Shown piece after piece: positions 1 to 10,854 of a stretch of DNA of 64,000 nucleotides. Source of the DNA: Erigeron canadensis (Eukaryota; Streptophyta; Magnoliopsida; Asterales; Asteraceae); the NCBI RefSeq assembly GCF_010389155.1, contig NC_057761.1, forward strand, positions 52,078,587 through 52,142,586, written 5' to 3'. A program made the position numbers and the translations under genes. The notes under the pieces are model-generated. The model was not told where the DNA came from. It worked only from the letters and a program-made list of their open reading frames with translations, and did not search any database. The stretch's first letter is position 1. Every line of letters begins with the position of its first letter.

Positions 1-910
1 CTATGTAACAATAAATAATCACAAACAAATGAAAACACGATTAAGAAAGCGAAAAAATCAAGATGAGATCAATTTTATAAAAACTTACAGTGAGCAAGCC
101 GGTCCAGAACACGAATTGAGGATCAGCGATTCAAGATCAACCTACAATTTCTCTGCAAGAAATTAACGAATGAAATCAACAATTTGTCGGCCATCGAATC
201 GAATACTAATTGATGATAAAACCACATACCGACTGATTAATTGTTAAAAGCCAACGAACAAAAACAATTAAGAGGGTTATTATTATTTTATTTTTTTTAC
301 GCCAATGAAACCCTAGGTGATGATGATAATAAGCGGATCTTGTTGGTAGACCGCAAGCAAGAGGATAATTCATGATTTAGGTGGAGGTGAAAGGCGAAGA
401 AGGCCTCTTTCCAGAGGCCCAAGCGAGATACAATCTTTGGGTTGTACCAAGTCTAAAACCAATTGGAATTTTTTTTTTTTGTCTCACGAGCATGGTACTC
501 GCGTAATGCGACGGCGATGGCGAAAAAGACGATCTAATGATGTCGGTAAGTTGATGTCGGTAGTGGTGGCGGTGTCAAGTGGTGTAAGTTGATGTAATTG
601 CGATAATAGAATTTTTTAAAAGATAAGGGCTTAAAATTAATTATTAAAATAAAAGTTTTGGGTAGTTACGTAAAAAAGAAAAAAATCCAAGGGCAAATAA
701 GGTATTTCAAAGACAGAAATATTTAATGGGGAGGTTTGCTTTATTAGGGAGTAGAGATATTTCCCCACAAGCAAACTTTTGCTTATTTCGAAGAAACTCT
801 CAAACCATTTGAGTGTTTTTCTGAACAAGCAAACTTTTGATTGTTCTCAATAATTCTCAAATGACACTTTGCTTGTTCCCAAGAACTTTCAAATGACACT
901 TAGGAATATT
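1..910. other. Left edge, no confident gene; possible minus-strand exon border
   Basis: No convincing coding region is seen. On the minus strand the bases near 85-95 read CTCACT then GTAAGTTTTT, a good plant splice-donor consensus. A 5' UTR exon of a gene extending left of the window is therefore possible. The same bases read on the plus strand resemble an acceptor (CTTACAG). Positions 740-900 hold imperfect repeats of a CAAGCAAACTTTTG motif. The short frame at 637-828 has low-complexity composition and is not supported. Confidence 0.2.
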
Positions 911-1097
911 TGAGTTAATGTTTCTACTGCTGTAAAACGCAGAAACAACATTGTTTATATTACCTATTGGAAGTGTATATTAAGTTAATGTTTCTCCTGT
1001 TGTTAAACGCAGAAACAACATTAACTTATCTTCCCTTTGGAAGTACATTAAGTTAATATTTCTATTGTTGTTAAACACAGAAACAATATTAACTTAA
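911..1097. repeat. Three tandem ~68-bp units, each a hairpin
   Basis: Three imperfect units start near 912, 982 and 1050. Each contains GTTAATGTTTCT, then about 12 nt, then AGAAACAACATTAAC, so each can fold into its own stem-loop. The second and third units have almost perfect arms. No coding potential is seen. It may be a remnant of a foldback element or a local duplication; the family is unknown. Confidence 0.6.
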
Positions 1098-1614
1098 TTA
1101 TTCTTTACATGTCAAGTACCTGCAAAACATAAATAATAAACAAACACATAGACATATATAAATGGATCCCAATATGATCACAATATATGCCAAGGTAATA
1201 TCATTGACAAACGGTAATTTACAAGAAAAATTACAAGGCTTGAATATAAAAACATGACACATCTAAAATGCTCTTGTCACTGAGAAACATGCACCAACAG
1301 TTTATGATATTTTTAACAAACAATGGGTTTTTCTTATTCATAATACTAGCTAATCAACCTGGATGATTATCCGGGTATAAGAAGTAAAATACCAAAAACA
1401 ATTATTTAACCAACCACCAACATTGTTAAATATAAGCTATAACGAAGAAACAATAGTTTTGTGCGTCGTTTGAAGATTCATCAAAAACAACAAAGAATGA
1501 AAAAAAATAACAATAGCCAAACAATCTCACCCTGACATGTAAAGTCAAAACATATAAAAATTCTCAATTAAACATGAAAACATGAAACATGATATTTGTG
1601 GTAATGAGAAGTAT

Positions 1615-3125
1615 TTAAAACTTCTCTAGCTTTGGGATTTCCATTTTATGAACATCTAGGTCTATATCATCACATTCAGTCACTTTCTTTGAACTTGCAC
1701 TTGAGGCATTACTTTTAATTGCTTCAACATAATATCCTGTGTACGTTGAAAACCAAAGCTCAGTAAAATAGAGATATAATAATTTCCTAGTATAGATATA
1801 AGGTTGAATATAGAAATCTTGGCATGTCAAAAAAGATACCTTTACAACAAGGCCAGTATGACATGGTTGTTCATTCAATACTTAGTGATCAACATTAGAT
1901 GGATCGTCTATATTAAAATGTTATAAGTAAAAATATGTGAAGATTATTTAACTCAAGGTAAGTTATTTTCAACTTGAATGGGGTACTATATTTGATGAAT
2001 ACCTTACGTTTGGCTGCCTTTTTAAGGATAGCCTTAATAACATTATCATCACCAGAGAACTTATTCACCGTGTGTGCATCGGAGTTGTTCTCGATGTTGT
2101 ATCTTGATACCTTGATTCTCCAAGCAAACCTCTTGGCTCTTGCCGACAAAGAAAAAGTTAAATTCAGCTGGGTATATCTGAGAGTGTTCACCCTATACAT
2201 GGAATATAAATGAAGCTCAGTCATTGTAAGCAAGTGCAAACTCATCCTATCATGATAATATATACATCAATAAGTTTTTCTGAGAATAATGTGCAAAAAG
2301 GTGTTACATACATTGATAGCATTATTCACCAGCACGAAAGCCGGCTTGTTGACATAACGTGTTACATGACTCTCAAATATAACACATAAGATGCATCCCG
2401 TATCATCTTGAACACAAACCCGAACTTGAATTCTAAGTTTTAAGAAAGTAACATTAAATTTTATCCATTGTGGAATAGATGGAAATTAAATGAAATAATA
2501 AGACAAATAATAAGACTTACTTAGGGTACATATCGGTTACCACACCACATTTACCACATACAAACCTTGCATTTGTGTGAGATTCGGTATCGTCCTCCAG
2601 TTGACGGTTAAACTTCTTTGAGCATTTGCTACAAGCATGGTAGAACCAACCATTTTCAGTGTCAATCTTCATAGCAGTTGCTACAACAATGCATCCAATT
2701 ATCCACCGTAATAGTAGGTCAGTAGCAAAATTAGAACTAAAACACGTAAATTTATTTTTTAATGTACGTATAATATGGCGAGTTGTGCCCATTTTTTAAT
2801 CCATCTGCTTTGAGTCTTTGCCAAAACTTAAGTAATAAAGGTAAATAAAATAATGCATTTTACTTACTCTTCAGTATGAAACAACACGACTTTGAAACGT
2901 ACTTCTCTTTCTTTGACAATCATAAGATCGGTATTTGACAATGGATTACCTCACCAATGGCATCTACAATTAAAGGTAGTTATTTATTAGTGTTTATTAA
3001 AAATTAAAGGAGTACATAGTTGTGTATATGTTTGTACATACCAAAAGAATGTAGAGAATCAAAGTCCATAGCCAGAATCATGTCAACAGGAACGTACCTT
3101 CGTTCTCCAGTATATAAGCAACAAA
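1615..3125 (-). pseudogene. RPA1-like (replication factor A large subunit) remnant
   Basis: RPA1-type proteins bind single-stranded DNA through OB folds; plant Helitrons often carry such genes. Pieces read N to C on the minus strand as follows. An IVDAIGEV segment lies near 2920-2965. A zinc-ribbon segment (2517-2792) has DTENGWFYHAC, KC and FVCGKCG, giving paired CX2C motifs. An OB-fold strand region with QVRV and QDDTGCILCVIFESH lies near 2330-2430. A segment with WRIKVSRYNIEN follows at 1974-2213, and an acidic/basic tail at 1615-1878. Frameshifts and stops separate the pieces, and some breaks look like introns. No start codon was found. Decayed cargo inside a Helitron is the best reading. 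Confidence 0.65.
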
Positions 3126-4095
3126 TGTTTAAAACGTATGGTTGAAGAATTCTTCAATTAAATAGCCTTGCTTAAAGGTGCTACGTAATTGATACTGCCG
3201 CATTAGGCTACATAATTGATACTGCCGCCAGGAATATTTTGGACTTTAAGGTGCTAAAAGTTGGTTATTTTTAAGAGTAATTAAGTCAACAGGGTTAGTA
3301 AAACAATATATGCGAAAGAGGTTACCATACCTTATCAACCGCATCAGTCAAAGTTCTAAATTAGTGTTTCCAATACTATATCCCTTTTATCAGCGTCTAT
3401 GTCACCGATAGCAGCTACTTCGCAAAATTTATACGAGTATCATCTCAAAATTTAGGGTTTTTTTAACCTCCCAATCAAATCATTACCCTATACCTATTTC
3501 ATCCATAATCATCCATAAAACTAAATCATATAGATAAATACAAATAGATTGACTTACATTACCGTATAAAACCTGTAATTTTACTTTCGGTCATCACTGA
3601 TCGATATCCGAATAGTGTGTGAAAATAGAGCTTTGAGTCTTTGTACAACATCGATGATAATAAAGATTGATCCAAGATAAATATTAAATATGCATAAAAA
3701 ATTGTTTAATGTCATGTTGAAATTAAAAAATCTGGAAAAAAAGAAATTAAGAGAAAAAAATGAAATAGGAAATAAGAAAAAGAACATAAAAAAGAAAAGA
3801 AATAAGTGAAAAGAAACGTAGGTGTGGGCAAGGTTTGTGTGGGGTACTTTGGAAAGATATGGGTCAGCTGCCACATGGCAAGCTGTTGAAGGTTTTCTTA
3901 TTTGGGATCTTGTTTTATTAGAAAAAAATGATGTACGGGATTTTTAAAATTTTTTTTATAATATGTTTGATTTTGTTAAATATAAAATATTGTTAAAAAA
4001 GTTTGAAGATGCCACATAAAATAAATCATACGTGCCAATTTTTTAGTCTAGTATTAAGTTCAAAGAGTGTTTTAAATGTTTAGGATTACTATTCT

Positions 4096-4102
<7 letters not shown>

Positions 4103-4146
<44 letters not shown>
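4103..4146. repeat. (TA)n microsatellite
   Basis: An uninterrupted TA run of about 44 bp lies at the 5' end of the minus-strand Helitron. It provided the TA target used by the adjacent MITE, and its expansion blurs the Helitron boundary. Confidence 0.9.
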
Positions 4147-4149
<3 letters not shown>

Positions 4150-4463
4150 GTGAGTTATTTTAAGACCACCTTCTATTTTAAGACCAATTAGGACATGTGT
4201 TTTTTTGTAACTTACACACTACCATCATCATCTACTACGATATACAAGATTTTTTTGTAAAAACACTAAGACTTTCTGGCGACGGGCCCACCGGAAAATC
4301 ATATGTAAGTTAACTTACACATGTTAACTTACATATGATTTTCCGGCGACGCGGTGGCCGGAAAATCATGGTGATGGTCGGAGATGATCATGGTGGTGTA
4401 GTTAAAAAAAACACATGTCCTAAAATTGGTCCTAAAATAAGTGGTTCTAAAATAACTTGCACC
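4147..4463. mobile_element. TA-flanked MITE with nested hairpin
   Basis: The termini are inverted: GGGGTGAGTTATTTTA on the left and, reverse-complemented, GGTGCAAGTTATTTTA on the right. Similarity continues about 60 bp inward (both arms include ...GGACATGTGTTTTTTT). TA flanks both ends, as expected for a Stowaway/mariner-like element, though TA is weak evidence in a TA tract. Inside, 4291-4314 and 4323-4346 form a perfect 24-bp inverted repeat with an 8-nt loop. There is no coding capacity. The element sits in the 5' end of a Helitron and so is younger than it. Confidence 0.7.
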
Positions 4464-4475
4464 TATATATATAGA

Positions 4476-5880
4476 TATCCAAATGATTTAGTGTTGTTAT
4501 TTTGGGTCAATACAAACAATATCTATTAACTTCAATGGCACTAACTAAAATTTTAAAATAAAAATGGTTAATAGATTATATATAGTTTTTATAATTGATA
4601 TATCATAACTTGGTTTAGAGATATTAAGTTAGCTAACATAATATATATGTATGGGTATTTATTGCATTAACAAAACATAAAAAAGAAGTTCACAATCAAA
4701 AAGTAAGAATTTAAATTAAACATTTAGTAAGCTAGCTATTTATCTTTAAATATATTACAATATTAAATATGACATATGATATCATAAATAAAATAAAACT
4801 TTTTGGAAAAAAAATATAGACTTGTCACATAATATTTTTTCTAAAAATAGTTTTAGAATACTATTTAATAATTCAAAATATATCGCCATATAAAAACTAT
4901 ATATAGACAACATTCGTATAATAATAGCTCATACCAAAAATGATAAATTATTATTATCTCATAAGTTTGTTATTAAAAAACTACTTAGAGGGTGTTTGGG
5001 ATTGAGTTATAAAGTGAGTATCTGATTATTGCGTTTGTAGTAGAAAAGTGCTTGTATGAAAAAGTGATAATCGGCTATGAAAACGCAGTTTTGAAGAAAC
5101 ATGTATCTATTTAACATATATAAAGATATGTTAAATTTTTTAATTGATTAATAATTAGTTAGTAAATTGTATTTTAACATATATAAAGATAGAAATATAT
5201 TTAATTGATTGTGGTCATTGTAGAAACATCGAACCAATGTGTAGTTTTGGGATAACATTGCAACAAACGATGACCTATTTATATTGTATATGTTTCGTTT
5301 ATTTGGATTAACACAAGTTGTAACTTTTTTTTTCTTGAACTGTGTAGCAAATTAACCTGAGTCATATGACGTAGTTTTCTCTTACTCGGGTGTTTTGCCA
5401 GAATATTTAGTAACAAATTTAGCTGTTTGAACAGAATTTATTTAAAATGGATACCCTTGTCATTTTAACATCTCTTATTTATCTATGTCATAATATTAGT
5501 TTATCACATATTAACATTTTGGTAGACTTATAAAGATTTCTCGATAATCTAGTTAATTTGATTTTATCTTATCTTCTTTTTGCAACCAAATCTTTTTTAA
5601 ATCTTCAACTAATCTAGATCTTCAAATATATTATATTCATATGAACATACTAATACTAATATTAATACTAATAATAGTATAAATATATAATAATCAAATG
5701 TTATTTTTACGTTTGTTGATTTTGATATATAAGCACTAAAAAATAAAGTCTCATAAAAAATTCATATATAATTTTTAGAATTTAACAGCTACACTTAAAT
5801 CTCTATAAATTATTTAATTACTTTTCTTTTTTTAGTCAAAAATATAATTCAACATCTATATATATATATATATATATATA
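4476..5880. other. AT-rich spacer with degraded Helitron-family sequence
   Basis: Positions about 4500-4930 align by eye with the body of the Helitron at 9070-9839 (shared blocks around TTATTGATATAT, TTTATCTTTAAA and TCATAAATAAAATAAAA), so this is an old relative without clear ends. Near 4989 GGGTGTTTGGGATTGAGTTA looks like one end of a common plant DNA-transposon family, but no partner end was found. A (TA)n tract occupies about 5859-5880. No gene is seen. Confidence 0.4.
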
Positions 5881-7409
5881 CTAGGTCTTTTACCCGCAAG
5901 ATGTGCGGATTTTTTAAAAGCAGTATAATAATAAACTATATTATGAAACATGAAAAATATAGTGATCTCTAATCCTTAGATGATAGATTATGTAATGTGA
6001 ACTCCATGCATAATGTTTTAACATACAAATAAACCTAAATTCAGGTTGAAATTTGGCATTGAGGACTTTGGCTATACTTTAAAGAATTGTTATAGTTAGT
6101 CGAATACCCACAACATACAATTAGGTCAACAAAACAAAACAATGAAGTGTAGTGTAGACCTACATAACAAACAGTGGCGAAGCCAGGTTTTTAGGTCAGG
6201 GTGTGCCAAATTATCAATCAAACACAAACAAATGCCAACAAGGTCGGTCCTGAAAACCCACATGCCTTGGGCGAGATGGTCAAAAATATATTTATATCAA
6301 ACGGTTTAATTAACGATATGGTATTCATAAGAATTTGAAACCAGGTAAAAAAAAAACACTATAAGAATTCATTAACTTTAAATGTAATAATATCGACATA
6401 TTTCAAAGATCACCAATTAAAAAGCTTAATAAAGTAAACCTTGAAAGCTCTATTTAATTCTAAATTGTAGATAGTTTCATTAAAAGTTAAATGACCTGTA
6501 ACTAAGTATTAAACGCTTAAAAGATACGTAGTAAATTGATTTGCATAAACAAAATAGATTTTTGATTACCCAAAAAAAATATAAAAAAAATACTGAACCA
6601 TGTCAACAAAAAGTTATAAGAGCAATGGTAATTCAAATCATATTTGTGTAAGGATTAAATATACATCATTACATCAACGCAGTTTATGATTCAAAATAAA
6701 TATGGTTATAAAAGTGCTTTTCGTAAAACTTACCAAGATTTCATTTAGAAGTCACAATAGCTAATCGATTACTATTATTAGTGCTTCTGTGCTTGACATA
6801 GTTACTTTTTAGTTTTTACCTTTTTCTCCTTTAAGAGTTTTGTTAATCAGGATGAGTCATAGTCATTTCCCTTTTACTACATAGATACATTTAAAAAGTA
6901 AAACACACTGGTACAAAGATTTTCAGGGTGGGCCTTGGCCCATCTAAGTCTCAACGTGGCTCCGCCACTGATAACAAATGAATTTGTAATCGTACGTACA
7001 ATTCTAACAAATATAAGGATTTAGTAATATAGAATTTGTAATCGTACGTACAAAGTAACGATTTTATGAAAAATAAAAATAAATAATAATAATAATAACA
7101 ACAATAATAATAATAAAGGGTGTATAAGAATTTGTGGATTTGTAATATTATTGCCAAATTAATGTTGATCAATCCCATAAATATATTGTTTTTCATATAC
7201 GATATATCCAATTTTATAGTTTCTATATTCTAATTTATACTATATTTTCTATAAAAAGATTGATAATTTAAAAAAAAATATATGGAGATGCCACATAGGA
7301 TAAATTTTATGTGGAAACATTTAAGCATAGCTTTGATTTAGGAAGAATGGCTTATAAGGCTAGGATTCTTATTGTTTTAATATTTATATATATATATATA
7401 TATATATAT
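5881..7409 (-). mobile_element. Helitron interrupted by a hAT element
   Basis: The minus-strand 3' end has the hairpin CCGCACATCTTGCGG, then GTAAAAGAC, CTAG and a host T. The 5' end lies in a (TA)n run at about 7387-7409 and cannot be placed exactly. The 5'-subterminal sequence near 7285-7380 matches the homologous part of the Helitrons at 1346-4475 and 42081-43641. Removing the 799-bp hAT leaves about 0.7 kb of Helitron with no coding region, so it is non-autonomous. Confidence 0.6.
6172..6970. mobile_element. Non-autonomous hAT element, 8-bp TSD ATAACAAA
   Basis: The left end reads CAGTGGCGAAGCCAGG and the right end, reverse-complemented, CAGTGGCGGAGCCACG. Perfect 8-bp duplications ATAACAAA flank it at 6164-6171 and 6971-6978. 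An 8-bp duplication with CAGTGGCG-type ends is the hAT pattern. Its 799 bp carry no transposase frame, so it must depend on an autonomous relative. It belongs with the elements at 15076-15927 and 43957-45340, which have related ends. It inserted into an existing Helitron. Confidence 0.88.
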
Positions 7410-7701
7410 TTCTATTCTTTATTATTTATTATTTACTAATTCTTCATTGCGGTATGCTTTTTAAAAATTTATCATTCATTAAAAAGTAGTTTTTTTATAA
7501 GTGAATTATATATGTTAAATTTTTATAATACTAAAATAATTATTAAGTTAAAGTTTAGAAAATCCAATAATTTTCCTTATTTGTTGATGGTTAACAATTA
7601 GATGAATCATATACGATTTGCTTTTATGTTTAAAAATTATTAAATCATATATGATTTGCTTTTATGTTTAAAAAAATTATTAGATGAATCATCTATGGGA
7701 T

Positions 7702-7702
7702 C

Positions 7703-7751
<49 letters not shown>

Positions 7752-7785
7752 ATTATTATTATTATTTATTAGAAACATCATTATA
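7702..7785. repeat. (ATT)n microsatellite
   Basis: A long run of ATT trinucleotides with a short interruption. It lies just beyond the 3' end of the minus-strand retroelement remnant (as TAA repeats on that strand), so it may be the simple-repeat tail used by some non-LTR retrotransposons. Confidence 0.85.
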
Positions 7786-7802
7786 TTAGAAATTTATAGA
7801 AA

Positions 7803-9050
7803 TTATAAGAAACTAGTGGGAAGCCGAGATACTATTTGGGCCCCCACTCCTCTAGCTATAGCAAAACCAATCCTACTAAATATATGAGCAGTCGCACGTG
7901 CTCCAATGTCTTGAGTCACGGAGAACATTCGGATTCGCTTCAGTATCGTCACGACGTCCTTTTCAAGTTCCCCAAAAGAAGAGAATAAGAAGGGGAGAAC
8001 TCCATATCCAATATCCGCACACTTAGTCTTATATTTGTCGCGTTTACATTGTGCAACATCAATCACCGCGCTACCAGGCACAAAGTCAGCCATACTGGTT
8101 TGTGTCAAGGGTGATGAACCTATCAAATCAACACATACATCAAGTCCACCATGCATCCCACGAGTACAACATTATATCAGCGGGGCGTAAGGGGTTGTCT
8201 CTGTCTCCAGTAAGGCCGATATCAACTTCTTTACGAGCTGAAACCCCAGACTGAGAACAAATGTCAACCAGGGTATCACGCACCAAGTTATGCCGATGTT
8301 TAATACCAATAACACTAGTGCATGAATAGAAAATAGAGGAACACCTAGTCGATAACACAAAACACACCGGTAAGTCCTAGCATTCATAGTTTGTCCTAAT
8401 CCAGATATCGGAACCACCCTCAGCCAGTTCGAAGTGTAGTCCTCCATTTGAGATTTCCACAATGCTATCTGTCGAGGAGATAGAGAAAAGGTGGATTCCG
8501 TCATTTTGGTAACACGTGTGAAATATATATCTGTCAGTTTCTTCATGAGTTTGGGGGCAACGATCTCACTTGGATTACTCAAAAGGCCAGTCTCCATTTT
8601 CTCATTAAAAGCACACAAAGCACCATTAAAGGAAGGCCCGGGGGTAACAATACCAGATTGTTGAAACAGCTTAGTCTGCATGCTAGCAGATTGGAGTCTA
8701 GAAGCAAGAAATGCATAGTTCAAGACATCACTTGCAGAATAAACACCCAGCCCCGCAAAAGCAAAGGGTAATGTGGCAACCCGCCATTGCCAATCACCAA
8801 AACCAGGTCCAGAAGCAGTGACAATACGCTCCAGAGAAGAGCTTAGTGCCACATCATATGAACACTGAGCACGCTGAAAGACCTGTGGGGGACATGTGCG
8901 CATAGCGAAATATAACTTGGAAATACTAGCACAAGCACGAAGGAGCAACAACTCACACTAAGGGTCATTAATCTTAGCAACAACACCCATGAGCTCAATA
9001 GTTTTACAAACCCTCTTCACACTGAGGGTCATTAATCTTAGCAACAACTC
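7803..9050 (-). pseudogene. Reverse-transcriptase-type retroelement protein, C-terminal part, broken
   Basis: The longest open piece (8172-8951) contains LRVVPISGLGQTMNARTYRC. The next frame (8140-8367) contains IGIKHRHN and RPADIMLYSWD, and the last (7803-8156) GLDVCVDLIGSSPLTQT and ends GAQIVSRLPTSFL. These match, from memory, the C-terminal half of Asteraceae proteins annotated as reverse-transcriptase domain-containing. The PAD...LDVCVDL pattern suggests a PD-(D/E)XK-like endonuclease fold (inference). Frames change near 8310 (with an apparent deletion of the Cys/His-rich knuckle) and near 8160 (about a 4-nt insertion). An in-frame TAG occurs at 8958-8960. A ~30-bp piece is duplicated at 8951-8980 and 9021-9050. 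The N-terminal RT core is absent. It is not functional. Confidence 0.7.
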
Positions 9051-9069
9051 ACACTTATTATTATTATTA

Positions 9070-9838
9070 CTAGTTAATCAGCCCGACTTCGACCCGTACA
9101 TTTTTAATAAAATTTTAAAAGCAATAAAAATCTAAAAAAATGTATATAACTTTTGTTATTGATATATTATAACTCAGCTTAAAGATATTAAATTATTTAA
9201 AACAATAATTATATATTTTAGTACCTATTGCATTAATAAAATACTAGCATGGTGCCCGCGCGATGCGGTGGTGGCAACGGCAATGCGGTGATCACAGGTG
9301 GCGGCGACGAATGGTGGTGGTGGTGACAACTAATAGTGTAAGTTATTGATATAAATCTAATTGATTATAATTAGTGTATATATTTCAAGAGTTAAGGTAC
9401 GTGTATTTATTTCATTAAAAGTATTTTTAGTATATTAGTAAAGGTAATTAAATTAGTAACTAAAGAATAAGGTGATTTAGAAAATAAGTAAGGTTATTTC
9501 TGTTATATCGCATAAAGTAACTTTCAACATTTTCAAAAATAAAAAGGGCTATTTTTTTTATAATATAGTATAGATATAGATAAAAAGACATTTATGTTTA
9601 TGATATTATATAAAAAAGTATTTATTTTGTTTTCTAATAAAAGAATAAATTTGTAAACTCATAAATAAAATAAAACATTTTGAAAATATTTAATGGGCTA
9701 TTTATCTTTAAAATTTTATTAATTAGATATGACATCATAAATAAAATAAAAACATTTTGAAAAAATTTGTATACATGCCACATCATAATTGTTTCTAAAA
9801 ATAGTTTAAAAAACAATCATTTTTTATTATATATAAAG

Positions 9839-9839
<1 letters not shown>
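9070..9839 (-). mobile_element. Outer Helitron, split by a nested Helitron
   Basis: Minus-strand ends: CTAG then T on the 3' side (plus 9070-9073) with a degraded hairpin, and A|TCTTTATATATAATAAAA on the 5' side at 9839. The flanks on both sides are TTA/ATT repeats, so the element landed in a microsatellite. Body sequence resembles 4500-4930 and 48900-49005. There is no coding capacity. A second Helitron occupies 9244-9580. Confidence 0.55.
9244..9580 (-). mobile_element. Small nested Helitron
   Basis: Minus-strand 3' end: CCGCATCGCGCGG hairpin, GCACCATG, CTAG, T. The 5' end is A|TCTATATCTATACTATATT near 9580 (a start 6 nt inward is equally possible). Its GGTGGTGGC-rich 3' part and 5' part both resemble the element at 40209-40492, so these are copies of one small family. 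It is about 340 bp and non-coding. Confidence 0.6.

Positions 9840-9899
<60 letters not shown>
9840..9899. repeat. (TTA)n microsatellite
   Basis: Sixty bases of ATT/TTA repeats. The short TTATTATTATTA run at about 9056-9069 is probably its other half, separated by insertion of the 9070-9839 Helitron. Confidence 0.9.
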
Positions 9900-10131
9900 G
9901 GCGGTCAATCAATAAAATAGATTTATAGAAGTTACCTTTTACAACACAGAAAGTTTGCCTGTATATAAATATCATATGAATCTTTTCTAGACTATCAAAT
10001 AAAGGTGTGTCATCTAATTAATTCAATTCTTCGGATACACGTTACACGCCAAGGAAAAATCGAATACTCCGCAAAGTTGCCGACATTATTCCCACCGCCC
10101 TAATTAAACCGCCCTTAGTTTCCCTTCTCCA

Positions 10132-10137
10132 TATAAA
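10132..10137 (+). promoter_or_regulatory. TATA box of the 10279 gene
   Basis: CATATAAATCC gives a TATAAA hexamer 142 bp before the ATG. It is the only good TATA between the upstream microsatellite and the start codon, and implies a 5' UTR of roughly 110 nt. Confidence 0.5.
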
Positions 10138-10278
10138 TCCACATACTGCCCCACTCTTTTTGTACGCACGTACTACGTAGTCATATATTTTCTTAACAAC
10201 TTCTTATTTTTATTATTATCTAATTTAATTTAATTTAATTTAATTTTTATTTTTGTTTTTGTGTAAAAGTTAAGTTAT

Positions 10279-10854
10279 ATGGGTGAGGTGGAGATTCTTC
10301 ATCCCAATTCGTGTCTCAAAAAACATCTAACAACAATGAAATCTCGTCGTACCATTCGATTTGCTCATAATTCCACCAATCCATCAACCCAAATCCATAG
10401 TTTCACCTTACCCGACACCCGACAAAAAACACCAACAAAAGGGATCCTCAAAAACCCAAACACAAACAGTAGTGTCGTCACACAAAATAAAAGCCTCGTC
10501 ATGGGTCAAGTCAAGATATTGAAGCGGGGCGAGGCGTTACAAGAAACCTCAAAGGTTTTGAAAGATGTCAATTATGTTAAAAAGGCGGTTGGATTAGTCT
10601 CAAAGCGCCCCGAAAATTTTGAAGCTAAAGGTCATCATAAGGTTCTGACCGAGAATAAAAAGATATCAAATAGTGAAGATTATGATGTTGTGGTTTCTTC
10701 AACAAATCGAATAGGACCAGATCCTAAAATCGTGTCGAAACAGATAATGAAAAAGAAGATGACTGAATGTTTTTCAGGGACTGTTTTTTCGGATTCGCCT
10801 CATCCTAGCTCGGTTCCCTTGCCTAGTTTTTTCATGAAGAATCGATCTAGTTAA
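10279..10854 (+). CDS. Plant PNRC-motif-like protein, 191 aa
   Basis: A single-exon frame of 191 residues. The N terminus MGEVEILHPNSCL matches a plant family starting M-G-x-E-x-L-x-P-x-x-C/D. Other conserved blocks are GQVKILKRGEAL (76-87), STNRIGPDP (141-149) and FSGTVFSDSPHPSSVPLPSFF (165-185). The last resembles the PNRC motif; animal PNRC2 uses it in mRNA decapping and nuclear-receptor contacts, but a decapping role here is only inference. The protein is basic and probably disordered. It stops six residues after the motif and lacks the C-terminal LRR(I/L)L block that the convergent relative at 12977-13345 keeps. A TATA box lies at 10132. Probably a real gene; its function is unknown. Confidence 0.75.
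   Translation: MGEVEILHPNSCLKKHLTTMKSRRTIRFAHNSTNPSTQIHSFTLPDTRQKTPTKGILKNPNTNSSVVTQNKSLVMGQVKILKRGEALQETSKVLKDVNYVKKAVGLVSKRPENFEAKGHHKVLTENKKISNSEDYDVVVSSTNRIGPDPKIVSKQIMKKKMTECFSGTVFSDSPHPSSVPLPSFFMKNRSS

Larger units (their letters stand above)
1346..4475 (-). mobile_element. Helitron carrying an RPA1-like gene remnant
   Basis: Read on the minus strand, the 3' end has a hairpin (ACCCGGAT, loop AATC, ATCCAGGT, one mismatch), then TGATTAG, CTAG and a host T, which is the canonical Helitron terminus. The proposed 5' end reads A|TCTATATATATA at 4475, so insertion lies between A and T. No Rep/helicase coding sequence is visible, so this copy is non-autonomous. Its cargo is a degraded RPA1-like gene (1615-3125). 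A 5'-subterminal block near 3990-4090 is shared with the elements at 5881-7409 and 42081-43641, which suggests one family. A MITE (4147-4463) interrupts the TA-rich 5' end. The 3' end is well supported; the 5' end is inferred. Confidence 0.65.
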
